Positions 1 through 8,592 of a stretch of DNA of 64,000 bases are shown piece by piece; position 1 is the first letter of the stretch; every line of letters starts with the position of its first letter. Under the pieces are notes generated by a model. That model was not told the DNA's origin and searched no databases. It worked only from the letters and a program-made list of their open reading frames with translations. Origin of the DNA: DASZVB01 sp035545855 (GTDB lineage: Bacteria; Myxococcota_A; Polyangia; Polyangiales; Polyangiaceae); contig DASZXK010000157.1 in the NCBI GenBank assembly GCA_035545855.1, positions 4,774 through 68,773 of the forward strand, in the 5' to 3' direction. The position numbers were made by a program, and so were the translations under genes.

Positions 1-258
1 CGGGACACGGTGATGACGCTGGCGCGAGAGGAGGGGTACGTCGTCGTCGAGGAGCTCCTCACGCGGGATGCCGTCTACCTCGCCGACGAGATGTTCCTCA
101 CGGGCACGGCGGCGGAGATCACGCCCGTGCGGGAGCTCGACAACCGGAAGATCGGCGGCGGCTCGCGCGGGCCGGTGACGAAGGCGCTTCAGGAACGGTA
201 TTTCGACGTCGTCCGCGGCAAGGACGATTCTCATCCCGAGTGGCTCACCCGCGTCTGA
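1..258 (+). CDS. ilvE: Branched-chain amino acid aminotransferase, C-terminal part (5' end outside window)
   Basis: The reading frame is open from base 1, so only about the last 85 residues are present. The stretch E-M-F-L-T-G-T-A-A-E-I-T-P-V followed by a D-N-R-K-I-G-G-G turn and G-P-V-T is the C-terminal signature of class IV (IlvE-type) PLP aminotransferases, where the TGTAA loop binds the cofactor phosphate. The family transfers amino groups between glutamate and the keto acids of leucine, isoleucine and valine in the cytoplasm. The C-terminus DVVRGKD plus a short tail is of normal length. D-amino acid transaminase or ADC lyase are related folds, but the ITPV context favours IlvE. The stop lies 16 bases inside the next gene. 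Confidence 0.88.
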   Translation, partial: RDTVMTLAREEGYVVVEELLTRDAVYLADEMFLTGTAAEITPVRELDNRKIGGGSRGPVTKALQERYFDVVRGKDDSHPEWLTRV

Positions 259-875
259 TCCGAAGAGCCGCGTTCCTCTCCGCGTGCGCCGCCTTCGCCT
301 GCGCCGGGGCGCCTCCGCCTCGACCCGCCGCGAAGACGTCGCCCCCGCCGCCCGCGCCCGCGCTGGACGATCGCGGCTTCGGCGTCGTGGATTCGGCTCG
401 CTTCTTCGTCTCATTTCCGCTCCCCCACCGGAGCGAGTGGCGCGTGGACGACGCGAGCGGTCGCTGGCTCGTCGCGACGCACCTCGAATCGAAGTCCGTG
501 CTCCTCGCCCGGAGCTGGCACGAGGGCTCCGTGATGTCTCCTGCCACCTGCGAGGCGATCGCCCGTCCGTGGCGAAAGGACCTGTTCGGCGCCGATCCCT
601 CCGCGCTCGTCGAACGCCGGCCCCTCGCCGCACCGGAGGGGTACGTGGGCGAGGTCGGGTACTCGGTGCGAAAGACGTCGGAGGCGTTCGGCGGAGTCGC
701 GATCTTCGTGGCTGCGAAGGTTCGACGGTGCCTCGTCCTCGCCTACGTGACGCGCGCCGACGGCGAAGGCGCAGCGAGCACCATCGCGGACCGGCTCGCG
801 CTCGTCACGGCGCGCGTCTTCGCTCGCACGACCGAGCGCACCGTCGACGACCGCGTGCCCGGGCCGGCTCGCTGA
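240..875 (+). CDS. Putative exported lipoprotein of unknown function
   Basis: A 211-residue protein with a GTG start overlapping the end of ilvE by 19 bases. The N-terminus has two arginines followed by a hydrophobic Ala-rich stretch and cysteines (FLSACAAFACAGA) suitable as a lipoprotein signal, then a Pro/Ala-rich linker typical of outer-membrane lipoproteins. The remaining 150 residues look like a compact alpha/beta domain without a motif I recognise. It ends 13 bases before the convergent glycosyltransferase gene. Function unknown; the lipobox assignment is an inference because the C(+1) context (FACAG) is not a perfect L-A/S-A/G-C. Confidence 0.65.
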   Translation: MAHPRLIRRAAFLSACAAFACAGAPPPRPAAKTSPPPPAPALDDRGFGVVDSARFFVSFPLPHRSEWRVDDASGRWLVATHLESKSVLLARSWHEGSVMSPATCEAIARPWRKDLFGADPSALVERRPLAAPEGYVGEVGYSVRKTSEAFGGVAIFVAAKVRRCLVLAYVTRADGEGAASTIADRLALVTARVFARTTERTVDDRVPGPAR

Positions 876-888
876 TTCGTCGCGCGCG

Positions 889-2478
889 TCACTTCCTCGC
901 TCGACTCACCCGGCTCCAGTCGACGAACGAGGTCCCGCGTCTCGCGTAGAAGGGAACGCCGCGGTACGTGAACCGCTCGTAGTCGCCGAGGGCACGTCCG
1001 GGCGGCACCACGACGGAGATCTCCGGGTGACGCTCCGCGAAGACGAGCGGCGTGTCCTCCTTGTTGTGGCCGGCGCCCGGAAAGCCTCGCCAGCATCGCG
1101 CGTCCGGAGGCACGCGCTCCCGCACCGGCTCTCTTGCCACGAGCGGTTCGATCTTGCCGAGGAGATCGACGCCCCCGGCGTGCGAGAAGTAGACGGTCGC
1201 CCCGGCCGCGCAGACGGCGACTCGCGCTCCGGAGCGTGCGAAGTCGCGGATGAGCTCACCCTGATAGGCGAAGGCCTCCACGAGCGTGTCCCTCGGCGCA
1301 CCGCCGCGGGGGTCGAGGAACGTGCGGAGCCCGTCGAGTGCCGGCCCTGCGGCGACGACCATCGCGACCGCCGATCCGACGAACGCCGACACCCGCCCGG
1401 CGGGAAGCGCGAGCGCGACGATCGAGAGACCGAAGACGAGGAACGGCGTTCCCATCGCCGTGAAGCGATCGAGGCCGAATGCCGCGACGAGATCTCCGCC
1501 GTTGTGGACGCTGTAGAAGAGGGTGAGCCCGTACGGGAGAAGGGCGATCGCCGCCAGGCGGCCGACGGCTCGCGACCGCCGGAGCACTAAGACCAGCCCG
1601 GGCACGACCGCGAGAGCGAGCAAGAGTACCGGGGCGAGCGCGAGGAACATGCCCTGCTCGAGACGAGGGCGAAGCGGCCAGCCCGTCGCCTTCAGGTAGT
1701 ACGTGTTCGGCAGCCACTGTCCGAAGTAGAGGAACCGCGCCACGAACGACGCCGCCATCATGACGGAGGCGATCGACAGCGCCCGGGCCACGCCGCGAGC
1801 GCCGCCGCCGCGGAGAAAGACGAGCACGACGGCCGCGGCACACGGCAGGACGGCGTCCATCCGCGTCCAGAACGCGAGGCCCACGAGGACGCCGACGCGG
1901 CCGACGGGGACGGGTCCGTCCACGGCGAGAGCGTCCACGAACGCGGCGAACGCGAACCACGTGGCGAGCGCCGTCTCGAAGCCGATCGCCGCGCAGTGGC
2001 AGAGGACGACGCACCCCGAAGCGGAGACGAGGACCGAGAGCGCGACCCTTCCGGCCGTTGGATTCTCCACGGAGAGGAGCGACAGGGCCCGGCGGAGCCC
2101 GCGCCCGTACGCGTGAGCGAGCGCGACGAGGACGGCCGCGTTCACCGCGACGAGCCAGAGGCCGAGGTCCGTCTCGCGAAACCCGGGGAGCGCGTGCACG
2201 ACGGCCAGCACGGCGACCCAGAGCGGGTTCGAGAAGCCCTCGACCTTCGGCGCTTCCGGAAACCAGCGGAGGCCTCCACCCTGGAGGAAGGTCCGCGCGA
2301 AATCCGCGGAGATGTAGACGTCGTCCGCCACACCCCAGAACCGGCCCCGCGGCGTCTCGAGCTCGTAGCCCCAGAAGGCGCGGAGCAGCGCCGCGAGCCA
2401 GAGGGCTCCGACACCCGTGGCGATGACCGCGGCGGGGTCGCCGAGGAGCCGCGCGCGGAGCGAACGTGCCGCGGGCAT
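889..2478 (-). CDS. GT-C-type integral membrane glycosyltransferase
   Basis: A 529-residue polytopic protein with roughly nine to eleven hydrophobic segments. Shortly after the first membrane segment lies D52-D53-V-Y-I-S, then a GGGLRW...VEGFSNPLWV stretch (about residues 67-88). This acidic first-loop signature followed by the 'EG(Y/F)(T/S)NPLW' motif is characteristic of GT-C fold enzymes that use polyprenyl-phosphate sugars (the family with mycobacterial arabinofuranosyltransferase-like and many uncharacterised bacterial proteins). The C-terminal 150 residues form a periplasmic domain. Acceptor and sugar cannot be told from sequence. It lies 48 bases downstream of the foldase gene on the same strand and may be cotranscribed with it. 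Confidence 0.75.
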   Translation of the reverse strand: MPAARSLRARLLGDPAAVIATGVGALWLAALLRAFWGYELETPRGRFWGVADDVYISADFARTFLQGGGLRWFPEAPKVEGFSNPLWVAVLAVVHALPGFRETDLGLWLVAVNAAVLVALAHAYGRGLRRALSLLSVENPTAGRVALSVLVSASGCVVLCHCAAIGFETALATWFAFAAFVDALAVDGPVPVGRVGVLVGLAFWTRMDAVLPCAAAVVLVFLRGGGARGVARALSIASVMMAASFVARFLYFGQWLPNTYYLKATGWPLRPRLEQGMFLALAPVLLLALAVVPGLVLVLRRSRAVGRLAAIALLPYGLTLFYSVHNGGDLVAAFGLDRFTAMGTPFLVFGLSIVALALPAGRVSAFVGSAVAMVVAAGPALDGLRTFLDPRGGAPRDTLVEAFAYQGELIRDFARSGARVAVCAAGATVYFSHAGGVDLLGKIEPLVAREPVRERVPPDARCWRGFPGAGHNKEDTPLVFAERHPEISVVVPPGRALGDYERFTYRGVPFYARRGTSFVDWSRVSRARK

Positions 2479-2526
2479 TAGTCCCCCCTCTCTCGGATTC
2501 GCCGGCTCGAATCCCGAGGCCGGCCC

Positions 2527-4263
2527 TCAGTCCTTGTCGGCGTTCTTGGGCTCTTCGAGCATGCGCTCGTTCACTTCGATCTTCGCCTCGTGGTTCTTCC
2601 GAATCCGGGCCATGTATCGAGTGAGCGCGTCGGCCCGCTTTTCGAGCTCGAGGCTCCGGACGATCGGCCCCTTTTCCTTCTCGAACTCCTCGCGGGTCGC
2701 GACCGTCTTTTCCTTGAGCTGGATCACGACGAGGCCGCCGAAGATCTGGATCGGGTCCGGCTTCACGTCCTCGGCCTTGCCGAGCTCGAACGCGAGCTTG
2801 CCGATCGAGGGTCCGCCGAACGCGCCCGGCACGGGATCTCCGTCCACGCTGAACGGCGAGGAGATCTCCGCCTTCGGCGCGTGCGGATCGTCGACGGCCG
2901 TCGTGTCCGCGCTCGCGTCTCCCGGAGACGGCGCCCGGTCCGTGCCCTCGGCGGGCGCGGGGAGGCCGACCGCCTCCGGCACCATCTTCTTCAGGGTGTC
3001 GTCCAGCCGAGCTCCGCCCTGCGCGGCGTGGATGAGCTTCTCGGCGAACTCGCGCTCCTTCGCCTCCGCGGCCGCCCGCTGCGCGTCCGGGCGCGCGAGC
3101 GCGCGGCGACCCTCGGTCTCGACGTCGTTCGCCGGGAGCTTCCGCTCGAACCGGACCAGGTGATACCCCTTCTTCGTCTCGACGATGCCGGACACGGCAC
3201 CCGGGGCGAGGGCGCTCACCGCCTTCTCCAGGACGTCCCCGCCGTCCCCGTAGCCCGCCGCGGTGAGGCACCCGATGCCGCCGCCGGCGAGCGCCGACGG
3301 GCCGTCGGAATAGCGCCGGGCGACCTCCGCGAACGGCTTGCCCTTGTCGAGGAGCGCCCTGGCGCGGTCGAGCTTGTCCTTCGCGAGCGACTTGTCCGCT
3401 TCCGTCGCGTCGTCGGCGAAGCTCTGCACGATCTCGCTCGCGAGGAGGCAGTCCGGCTTCCACTTGGAAGACTCGGTCTTCCAGCGCTCATCGAGCTCCG
3501 CCTTGTGATCCGTCACCCACTTGTCCACGTCGGCGTCGGAGACGTTCGCGACGTATTTCGAGAACCACGAGTCGTCCAGCTTCACGAAGCGGATGACGGC
3601 GCTCGACTTCAGACGGTCGAACGCGTTCCACGCCTCGCTCTCGGAGACGCGGACGCGGGTCCGCACGATGTCCCTCATCCGCGCGGCGAGGAGCTCTCGC
3701 TGCTGCATCTTGAGGAACTCCTTCGGGCTCCGGTTCGTCATGCTGCGAACGACGCGGGCGTAGAGGTCGTCGTCCACCTCGTTCGTCTTCGCGTCCAGGA
3801 TCGGCAGCTCGCGGACGAGATCGCGCGTCAGCCCGTCTTCGTCTCCCGCGACGAGATCCAGCATGTGGCCCATCCGGAGCGCGGACGCGGCCGGGAGCGA
3901 CGCGTGCGCGCGGCCGAGCCGGAGCTCCTGCTTCGCCGCCTCTTCGTCCACCGCGACGCCCAGCCGCTGGGCCTCTCCGACGAGGAGCTCCCGCTCGATG
4001 AGCCCGTCCAGCACCTGCTTCCTGAGGCCGAGCGACTTCACCTGCTTCAGGCTCACGTTGCGAGGCACGACGAGGCCGTACTCGGCGAAGTAGTCCTTCG
4101 GAGTGAGACAGTCGCCGTCGATCTTCGCGGCGCATTCCCGCTTGATCGACCCCGTCTGCATGCGGGACGTCTGCCGGAATTCCAGGATGAAGACGACGAT
4201 GATCGCGAAAACGATCACGGCCATGATCGTCTGGCCCGTCCCGCCTTGCCGTAGCTGGAGCAT
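2527..4263 (-). CDS. PpiD/SurA-like membrane-anchored peptidyl-prolyl isomerase
   Basis: A 578-residue protein with one N-terminal membrane anchor (about residues 12-29) and a periplasmic body. Residues about 265-380 form a parvulin (PpiC-type) rotamase domain: F-A-E-V-A-R-R-Y-S-D-G, a Gly-rich turn (LAGGGIGCL), and the closing V-E-T-K-K-G-Y-H-L-V-R-F motif. The helical N-terminal chaperone half and the single anchor resemble PpiD, which helps proteins emerging from the Sec translocon; SurA is the alternative, but it is normally soluble. The C-terminal region adds an acidic, Pro/Ala-rich linker and a further helical tail. Several cysteines in the body are unusual for a SurA/PpiD protein. Confidence 0.82.
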   Translation of the reverse strand: MLQLRQGGTGQTIMAVIVFAIIVVFILEFRQTSRMQTGSIKRECAAKIDGDCLTPKDYFAEYGLVVPRNVSLKQVKSLGLRKQVLDGLIERELLVGEAQRLGVAVDEEAAKQELRLGRAHASLPAASALRMGHMLDLVAGDEDGLTRDLVRELPILDAKTNEVDDDLYARVVRSMTNRSPKEFLKMQQRELLAARMRDIVRTRVRVSESEAWNAFDRLKSSAVIRFVKLDDSWFSKYVANVSDADVDKWVTDHKAELDERWKTESSKWKPDCLLASEIVQSFADDATEADKSLAKDKLDRARALLDKGKPFAEVARRYSDGPSALAGGGIGCLTAAGYGDGGDVLEKAVSALAPGAVSGIVETKKGYHLVRFERKLPANDVETEGRRALARPDAQRAAAEAKEREFAEKLIHAAQGGARLDDTLKKMVPEAVGLPAPAEGTDRAPSPGDASADTTAVDDPHAPKAEISSPFSVDGDPVPGAFGGPSIGKLAFELGKAEDVKPDPIQIFGGLVVIQLKEKTVATREEFEKEKGPIVRSLELEKRADALTRYMARIRKNHEAKIEVNERMLEEPKNADKD

Positions 4264-4278
4264 GAAAGCGGGCTACAC

Positions 4279-4710
4279 CTAGCCCGTACTTGCCGCCTTT
4301 TCCACCGAAAGCGCGTACCTGAGCTCCTCCACCAGGTCCGCGCGCGAGACCACCCGCTCGAAGACCACCTCGTACCAGGTGTCGAGGGTCCCCGGGCCGC
4401 CGCCCGGATCCCGGATGGGAACCACCGTGGCCTCCGTCTCGGCGTAGCCGCGCTGAACGCTTCCGCCCGCGAGGCCTCTCGCTCGGCCGAAGAGCTGATC
4501 GGGTGTTTCGCCCGGGAAGTGGCTCGCCTGGGCCCGGAGCACCAGGCGGACGGCGAGCGGATCCGTCGCGACGGCGGCGACGCCGCTGTCCATGATGAGG
4601 TTCTCTCGCACGCGATCGGCGAGGTGCACGCGATTGCCCTGGACCCGGAAGATCTCGAGCCCGGCCGCGATGAGCTCCTTCTTCAGCTCGGAGGGGGTAG
4701 GGCTTGCCAT
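4279..4710 (-). CDS. Conserved-looking small protein of unknown function
   Basis: The frame is open much further upstream, but the ATG at 4710 gives a sensible 143-residue protein starting MASPTPSELKKELIAAGLEIFR; upstream translation is Arg/Pro-rich and overlaps the divergent PilZ gene. The N-terminal helix plus 'NRVHLADRVRENLIMDSGVAAV' looks like a small alpha/beta fold. There is no signal peptide, membrane segment or known catalytic motif. It sits 15 bases downstream of the foldase start on the same strand, and shares an upstream region with the PilZ gene. I do not recognise the family. Confidence 0.6.
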   Translation of the reverse strand: MASPTPSELKKELIAAGLEIFRVQGNRVHLADRVRENLIMDSGVAAVATDPLAVRLVLRAQASHFPGETPDQLFGRARGLAGGSVQRGYAETEATVVPIRDPGGGPGTLDTWYEVVFERVVSRADLVEELRYALSVEKAASTG

Positions 4711-4829
4711 GACGTTTGCGTGCTCGCGGACACGAAGGGGCGCCACACGGCTCCGGTGGTGGGCCGCTCGGCGGGGGGGCTCGACCGGAGCGCTTGCGGG
4801 GCGCTCCGTGGGGACGGGGTTTCGGACAG

Positions 4830-4858
4830 TTGGCCTGACTCGGGCGGTGGATGATATC
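4830..4858 (+). promoter_or_regulatory. Candidate sigma70-like promoter for the PilZ-dinG genes
   Basis: TTGGCC at 4830-4835 and GATATC at 4853-4858 are separated by 17 bases in the divergent intergenic region. Matches to the consensus are partial (about 4/6 and 3/6). If real, transcription would begin near 4866, which supports a PilZ start downstream of that point. Confidence 0.3.
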
Positions 4859-4981
4859 CCGATGGACCTCGGCCCCCCCAGGGCGGGGTCCATCGCATCC
4901 GACACCTTCTCAAAGCCGCAAATCACCGTCAAGGAACGCGAGCATTGGTTGGTGAACCCCGGCCGAGGTAAGCTCGGGAGC

Positions 4982-5356
4982 GTGTCCAGGAGAAGTTCTT
5001 CTCCGTCCATCCCGATTCCGCCGGGTGACGTACACGGTACCCGCCGAACCGGCGGGGCCCGCAAAGAGGCGACCGAGCGTGTCCGGCTCCGGAAGGACGA
5101 CTTCAACACCTCCGGGTGGACACTGAACATCAGCCGAGGGGGCGCGCGGCTCGTCCTCGAGGAATCCGTCGAGCTCGGCGCCGAGTACATGGTCGAGCTC
5201 GGCGCCGACGGGGAACCGCGGGGCGTCCGGATCGTGTGGGCGCAAGACGAAGCCGACGGGCAGATCGTCGGCGTGCAGTTCCTCGACGTCGAGGGGTCCG
5301 TTCCTCCGCCTCCGGTCGGAAAGAGCGAACCGCCGAAGAGCAGCAACAAGGCCTGA
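4982..5356 (+). CDS. Single-domain PilZ protein (putative c-di-GMP receptor)
   Basis: With the GTG at 4982 this is 124 residues, the usual size of a stand-alone PilZ protein. The second half has the PilZ hallmarks: basic cluster R-V-R-L-R-K, then N-I-S-R-G-G-A-R-L (the [D/N]xSxxG element), strands ending in 'GVRIVWAQDE' and 'QIVGVQFLDVE'. PilZ domains bind c-di-GMP and regulate motility, exopolysaccharide or transcription. The first conserved Asp of DxSxxG is Asn here, which some binders tolerate. In-frame alternatives are ATG 4862 and GTG 4952; the extra residues use codons atypical for this genome and overlap a candidate promoter. The next gene begins 15 bases later, suggesting cotranscription. 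Diguanylate cyclases lie nearby at 7.5 and 36.4 kb. Confidence 0.75.
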   Translation: MSRRSSSPSIPIPPGDVHGTRRTGGARKEATERVRLRKDDFNTSGWTLNISRGGARLVLEESVELGAEYMVELGADGEPRGVRIVWAQDEADGQIVGVQFLDVEGSVPPPPVGKSEPPKSSNKA

Positions 5357-5371
5357 CGGGGCCGGAGCTCG

Positions 5372-7459
5372 ATGGCAGCGGAGCTGCTCGGGCCGGACGG
5401 GCCGTTCGCGCGTTCGCTCTCCGGCTACGAGGCGCGCGCGGGCCAGCTCGCCATGGCCGAGGCCGTCGAGCGGACGCTCACGGAGGACCGCGTGCTCCTC
5501 TGCGAGGCGGGGACCGGCACCGGCAAGACGATGGCGTACCTCGTTCCGGCCATCCTCTCGGGACGCAAGGTGATCGTCTCGACCGCGACGCGAGCGCTCC
5601 AGGAACAGATCTTCTGGAAGGACATCCCGCTCATCGAGCGGGCGCTCGGGCGCTCCGCCCACGCGGCGCTGATGAAGGGGCTCGCGAACTACCTCTGCCG
5701 GCGACGCTTCTCGGAGTTCAGGACGAGCGCGGACGCCTCCCGGCCGAGCGCGGCCGCGTCGCTCGCCCGGATCGAGAACTGGGCGCTCGAGACGGAGACG
5801 GGCGACGTCTCCGAGCTCTCCTCGCTCTCGGAGGACGATTCCGTACTCGGCTCGGTGACCTCTTCCAGCGACACGCGCGTCGGGAGCTCGTGCCAGTTCT
5901 TCGACGAGTGCTTCGTCACGCGGATGAAGCGGGAAGCGGACGCGGCGCGCATCGTCGTCGTGAACCACCACCTGTTCTTCGCGGATCTCGCGCTCCGTGG
6001 AGCTCACCCCGGCCGCGTGCTCCCCGACTACGAAGCCGTGATCTTCGACGAGGCGCACCAGCTCGAGGACGTCGCGACCACGTTCTTCGGGGTTCGCATC
6101 TCGGAGGCGCGCGTGAGTCGCCTCGTCCGGGACGCCGAACACGCCCTCTCGCGGGTCTCCGGCGCGGGTGCGCTCGGCGGCGCCTCCATCGTGGCGGGGG
6201 CGGCGGGGGCGGCTGCGCGGTTCTTCCAGGTCGTCGGGCGGGACGCGCGAGGAGCCGAGGGGCGAGCGACGCTCGAGCGGGACTTCTGGACGGGGGATCG
6301 CCAGCAGGCGTTCCACGCTCTGGACGATGCGCTCGACGCCCTCGGCGCGCTCGCCGAATCCACCCGCGGGAGGCTCGATCAGACGCCGTCGCTCGTCGTC
6401 AGCCGGAAGGACGCGCTCGCGACGGCGGACGCCCTGGAGGTCGCGGCCCGGCGCGCCCAGGAGCTCCGTGACAATCTGTCCACCATAGTGGACGGAGCCG
6501 CCGGGCGCGTCACCTGGTTCGACTCGAGCGGTCGCTCCGCGTCCCTCTCTTCCTCGCCCGTGGACCTCGCCGACCTGTTCCGCGCGAAGGTGTTCGAATC
6601 CGTGCCGGCTGCGGTGCTCACCTCGGCGACGCTCTCCAGCGGGAAGAGCGGCGCGACGGGACCGAAGGCGTTCTCGTTCATCCGCTCGCGGCTAGGGCTG
6701 GACGGAGACACGGTGTCCGTGGAGGAGGCGGTGGTGCCGTCCCCGTTCGACTACACGACGCACGCCCTCCTCTACTTGCCGCACGATCTCCCGCCGCCCC
6801 AGGATCCGGACTTCGTCGCGCGGGCCGGCGAACGGGTCGCGGAGCTCGTCCAGATCACGGCCGGGGGCGCGTTCGTCCTCACGACGTCCCTCCGCTCCAT
6901 GCGCGGCATCCATCAGGCCCTCGTCGCGAAGGGGCTCGGGCTCCCGCTCTTCGTGCAGGGGGAGGCCCCGAAGACGACGCTCCTCTCGCGGTTCCGCGCC
7001 GCTCGCGACGCCGTCCTCGTCGCCACGGCGAGCTTCTGGCAAGGGGTGGACGTCCCGGGGGACGCGCTCCGGCTCGTCGTGCTGGAGAAGATCCCGTTCC
7101 CCGTTCCGAGCGAACCCGTCATCAAGGCCCGCTCCATGGCCATGGAGGCGGACGGGAAGAAGCCGTTCATGGAGCTCCACGTCCCGCTCGCGAAGATCGC
7201 GCTGAAGCAGGGCTTCGGGCGCTTGATCCGCACCAAGAACGACCGCGGCATCGTCGCTTTGCTCGACGAGCGCGTCCACAGCAAGGGGTACGGAAAGGAC
7301 CTCGTCGCGTCGCTCCCGCCCGCCGCGCGTGCGACGGAGCTCGAGGAAGTGCGCGCGTTCTGGGACCACGTGCGAGCGGCGTTTCCCCTGCCCGTATCGC
7401 CCGGGGACGGGGACGCCGACGTCCTGCCCGAGAGCGAACCGCCCGAGCCGCCCTTCTGA
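5372..7459 (+). CDS. DinG/YoaA-like ATP-dependent DNA helicase (XPD/Rad3 family)
   Basis: A 695-residue superfamily 2 helicase. Walker A GTGTGKT is at residues 47-53, motif Ia 'VSTATRALQEQ' follows, and the DEAH box is at 226-229 (FDEAHQLED). C-terminal helicase motifs include 'TSATL', 'GAFVLTTSLRSM', 'ATASFWQGVDVPG' and the motif VI 'QGFGRLIRT'. DinG-type enzymes are 5'-3' helicases that resolve DNA repair, R-loop or replication structures. In DinG an Fe-S cluster is held by four cysteines; here C109, C174 and C180 are present, but the position matching the second ligand is Arg169 (codon CGC at 5876-5878). Cluster binding may therefore be weakened or lost, or another residue substitutes. Confidence 0.88.
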   Translation: MAAELLGPDGPFARSLSGYEARAGQLAMAEAVERTLTEDRVLLCEAGTGTGKTMAYLVPAILSGRKVIVSTATRALQEQIFWKDIPLIERALGRSAHAALMKGLANYLCRRRFSEFRTSADASRPSAAASLARIENWALETETGDVSELSSLSEDDSVLGSVTSSSDTRVGSSCQFFDECFVTRMKREADAARIVVVNHHLFFADLALRGAHPGRVLPDYEAVIFDEAHQLEDVATTFFGVRISEARVSRLVRDAEHALSRVSGAGALGGASIVAGAAGAAARFFQVVGRDARGAEGRATLERDFWTGDRQQAFHALDDALDALGALAESTRGRLDQTPSLVVSRKDALATADALEVAARRAQELRDNLSTIVDGAAGRVTWFDSSGRSASLSSSPVDLADLFRAKVFESVPAAVLTSATLSSGKSGATGPKAFSFIRSRLGLDGDTVSVEEAVVPSPFDYTTHALLYLPHDLPPPQDPDFVARAGERVAELVQITAGGAFVLTTSLRSMRGIHQALVAKGLGLPLFVQGEAPKTTLLSRFRAARDAVLVATASFWQGVDVPGDALRLVVLEKIPFPVPSEPVIKARSMAMEADGKKPFMELHVPLAKIALKQGFGRLIRTKNDRGIVALLDERVHSKGYGKDLVASLPPAARATELEEVRAFWDHVRAAFPLPVSPGDGDADVLPESEPPEPPF

Positions 7460-7507
7460 GCGACGCCCGGAGGTTTCATCCGCGTCGCCGAGGTCGTATC
7501 GTGACCC

Positions 7508-7513
7508 GGAGGT
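7508..7513 (+). promoter_or_regulatory. Ribosome binding site that fixes a TTG start
   Basis: GGAGGT, a perfect Shine-Dalgarno match, ends seven bases before TTG at 7521. No in-frame ATG or GTG in this region has a comparable site, so it decides the start of the diguanylate cyclase gene. Confidence 0.7.
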
Positions 7514-7520
7514 CTTCTCC

Positions 7521-8528
7521 TTGCGCGCCCCCGCACACCCGAGGGAAGCCGAGCGACTCGCGGCGCTCCACCGCTACGAGATCCTCGACACGGACGCGGA
7601 GATCCCGTTCGACCGCATCACGCGGATAGCGGCGCGGCTCTTCGACGTTCCGGTCGCGCTCGTCACGCTCGTGGACGAGCATCGTCAGTGGTTCAAGTCG
7701 TGCATCGGCGTGAAGTTCCGTGAAACGCACCGTGACGACTCGTTCTGCGCGCACGCGATCCTCGCCCCGGGTCCGCTCGTCGTCGCGGATGCGCGCGAGG
7801 ACCCCAGATTTTCCGACAACGCGCTCGTGCGGGGGGACCCGTTCATCCGGTTCTACGCCGGCTCGCCGCTCGTGTCGTCCGACGGTCACCCGCTCGGCAC
7901 GCTGTGCGTCATCGACCAGAAGCCGCGCACGGCGACGGCCGAGGAGCTCCAGGTGCTCTCCGATCTCTCGGCGCTCGCCGCCGACGAGCTCGAGCTGCGT
8001 CTCACGGTGAAGTCGCTGCAGGCGGCCGAGGCGCGCCTCGCGGAGCTCGCCGTCACGGACGAGCTCACGAGCCTGCCGAACCGGCGCGCGTTTCGCCGGA
8101 GGCTCGGCGAGTACGTGCTCGAAGCGGGCCGCGGACGGAAATTCGGCGTCGTCTCCATCGACATCGACCACTTCAAGCGCGTGAACGACACGCTCGGTCA
8201 CCCGGCGGGTGACGCCGTGCTCGTGAAGGTGGCGAACACGCTCCGGAGCAGCATCCGAAAAACCGACTTTGTCGCTCGGTACGGCGGCGAGGAGTTCGCG
8301 GTCATCCTCTCGGACGTCGACGAACCCGCGGCGGTCGCGCTCGCCGACAAGCTGCGGAAAGCCATCGAGGACATGCCGGCAATCGCGCGGGTCACGGCGA
8401 GCCTCGGCGTCGCGTATTGCCCGGGAGATCGCGCCGCGGACGCCGATCGACTCCTCGCGACCGCCGATGACGCGCTCTACCGGGCGAAGCGAGCCGGGCG
8501 GAACCAGGTCGTGCTCGGGAAGGCATGA
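7521..8528 (+). CDS. GAF-GGDEF diguanylate cyclase
   Basis: 335 residues from the TTG start chosen on its strong ribosome binding site. Residues about 15-160 are a GAF domain of the type common before GGDEF in cytosolic sensors (LHRYEILDT at the start, 'CIGVKFRETHRDDSFCAHAI' region, 'DGHPLGTLCVID'). Residues about 175-335 are the catalytic GGDEF domain with active-site GGEEF at 255-259 and the RxxD product-inhibition site at 246-249 (R-K-T-D), so it should synthesise c-di-GMP and be feedback-inhibited. No membrane segment: cytosolic. The signal sensed by the GAF domain is unknown; conserved cysteines C61 and C76 could be redox-active. Confidence 0.9.
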   Translation: MRAPAHPREAERLAALHRYEILDTDAEIPFDRITRIAARLFDVPVALVTLVDEHRQWFKSCIGVKFRETHRDDSFCAHAILAPGPLVVADAREDPRFSDNALVRGDPFIRFYAGSPLVSSDGHPLGTLCVIDQKPRTATAEELQVLSDLSALAADELELRLTVKSLQAAEARLAELAVTDELTSLPNRRAFRRRLGEYVLEAGRGRKFGVVSIDIDHFKRVNDTLGHPAGDAVLVKVANTLRSSIRKTDFVARYGGEEFAVILSDVDEPAAVALADKLRKAIEDMPAIARVTASLGVAYCPGDRAADADRLLATADDALYRAKRAGRNQVVLGKA

Positions 8529-8592
8529 CCCGGACGTCCGGAGCCGCACGCCGGTAGACGAGACGACAATTCCCTCTAGAGTGAGCCTTCTC

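Noticed and set aside
4279..5349. Long 356-codon version of the small minus-strand protein
   Set aside because: Its first 213 codons are antisense to the PilZ gene and Arg/Pro/Ser-rich; ATG 4710 gives a credible protein.
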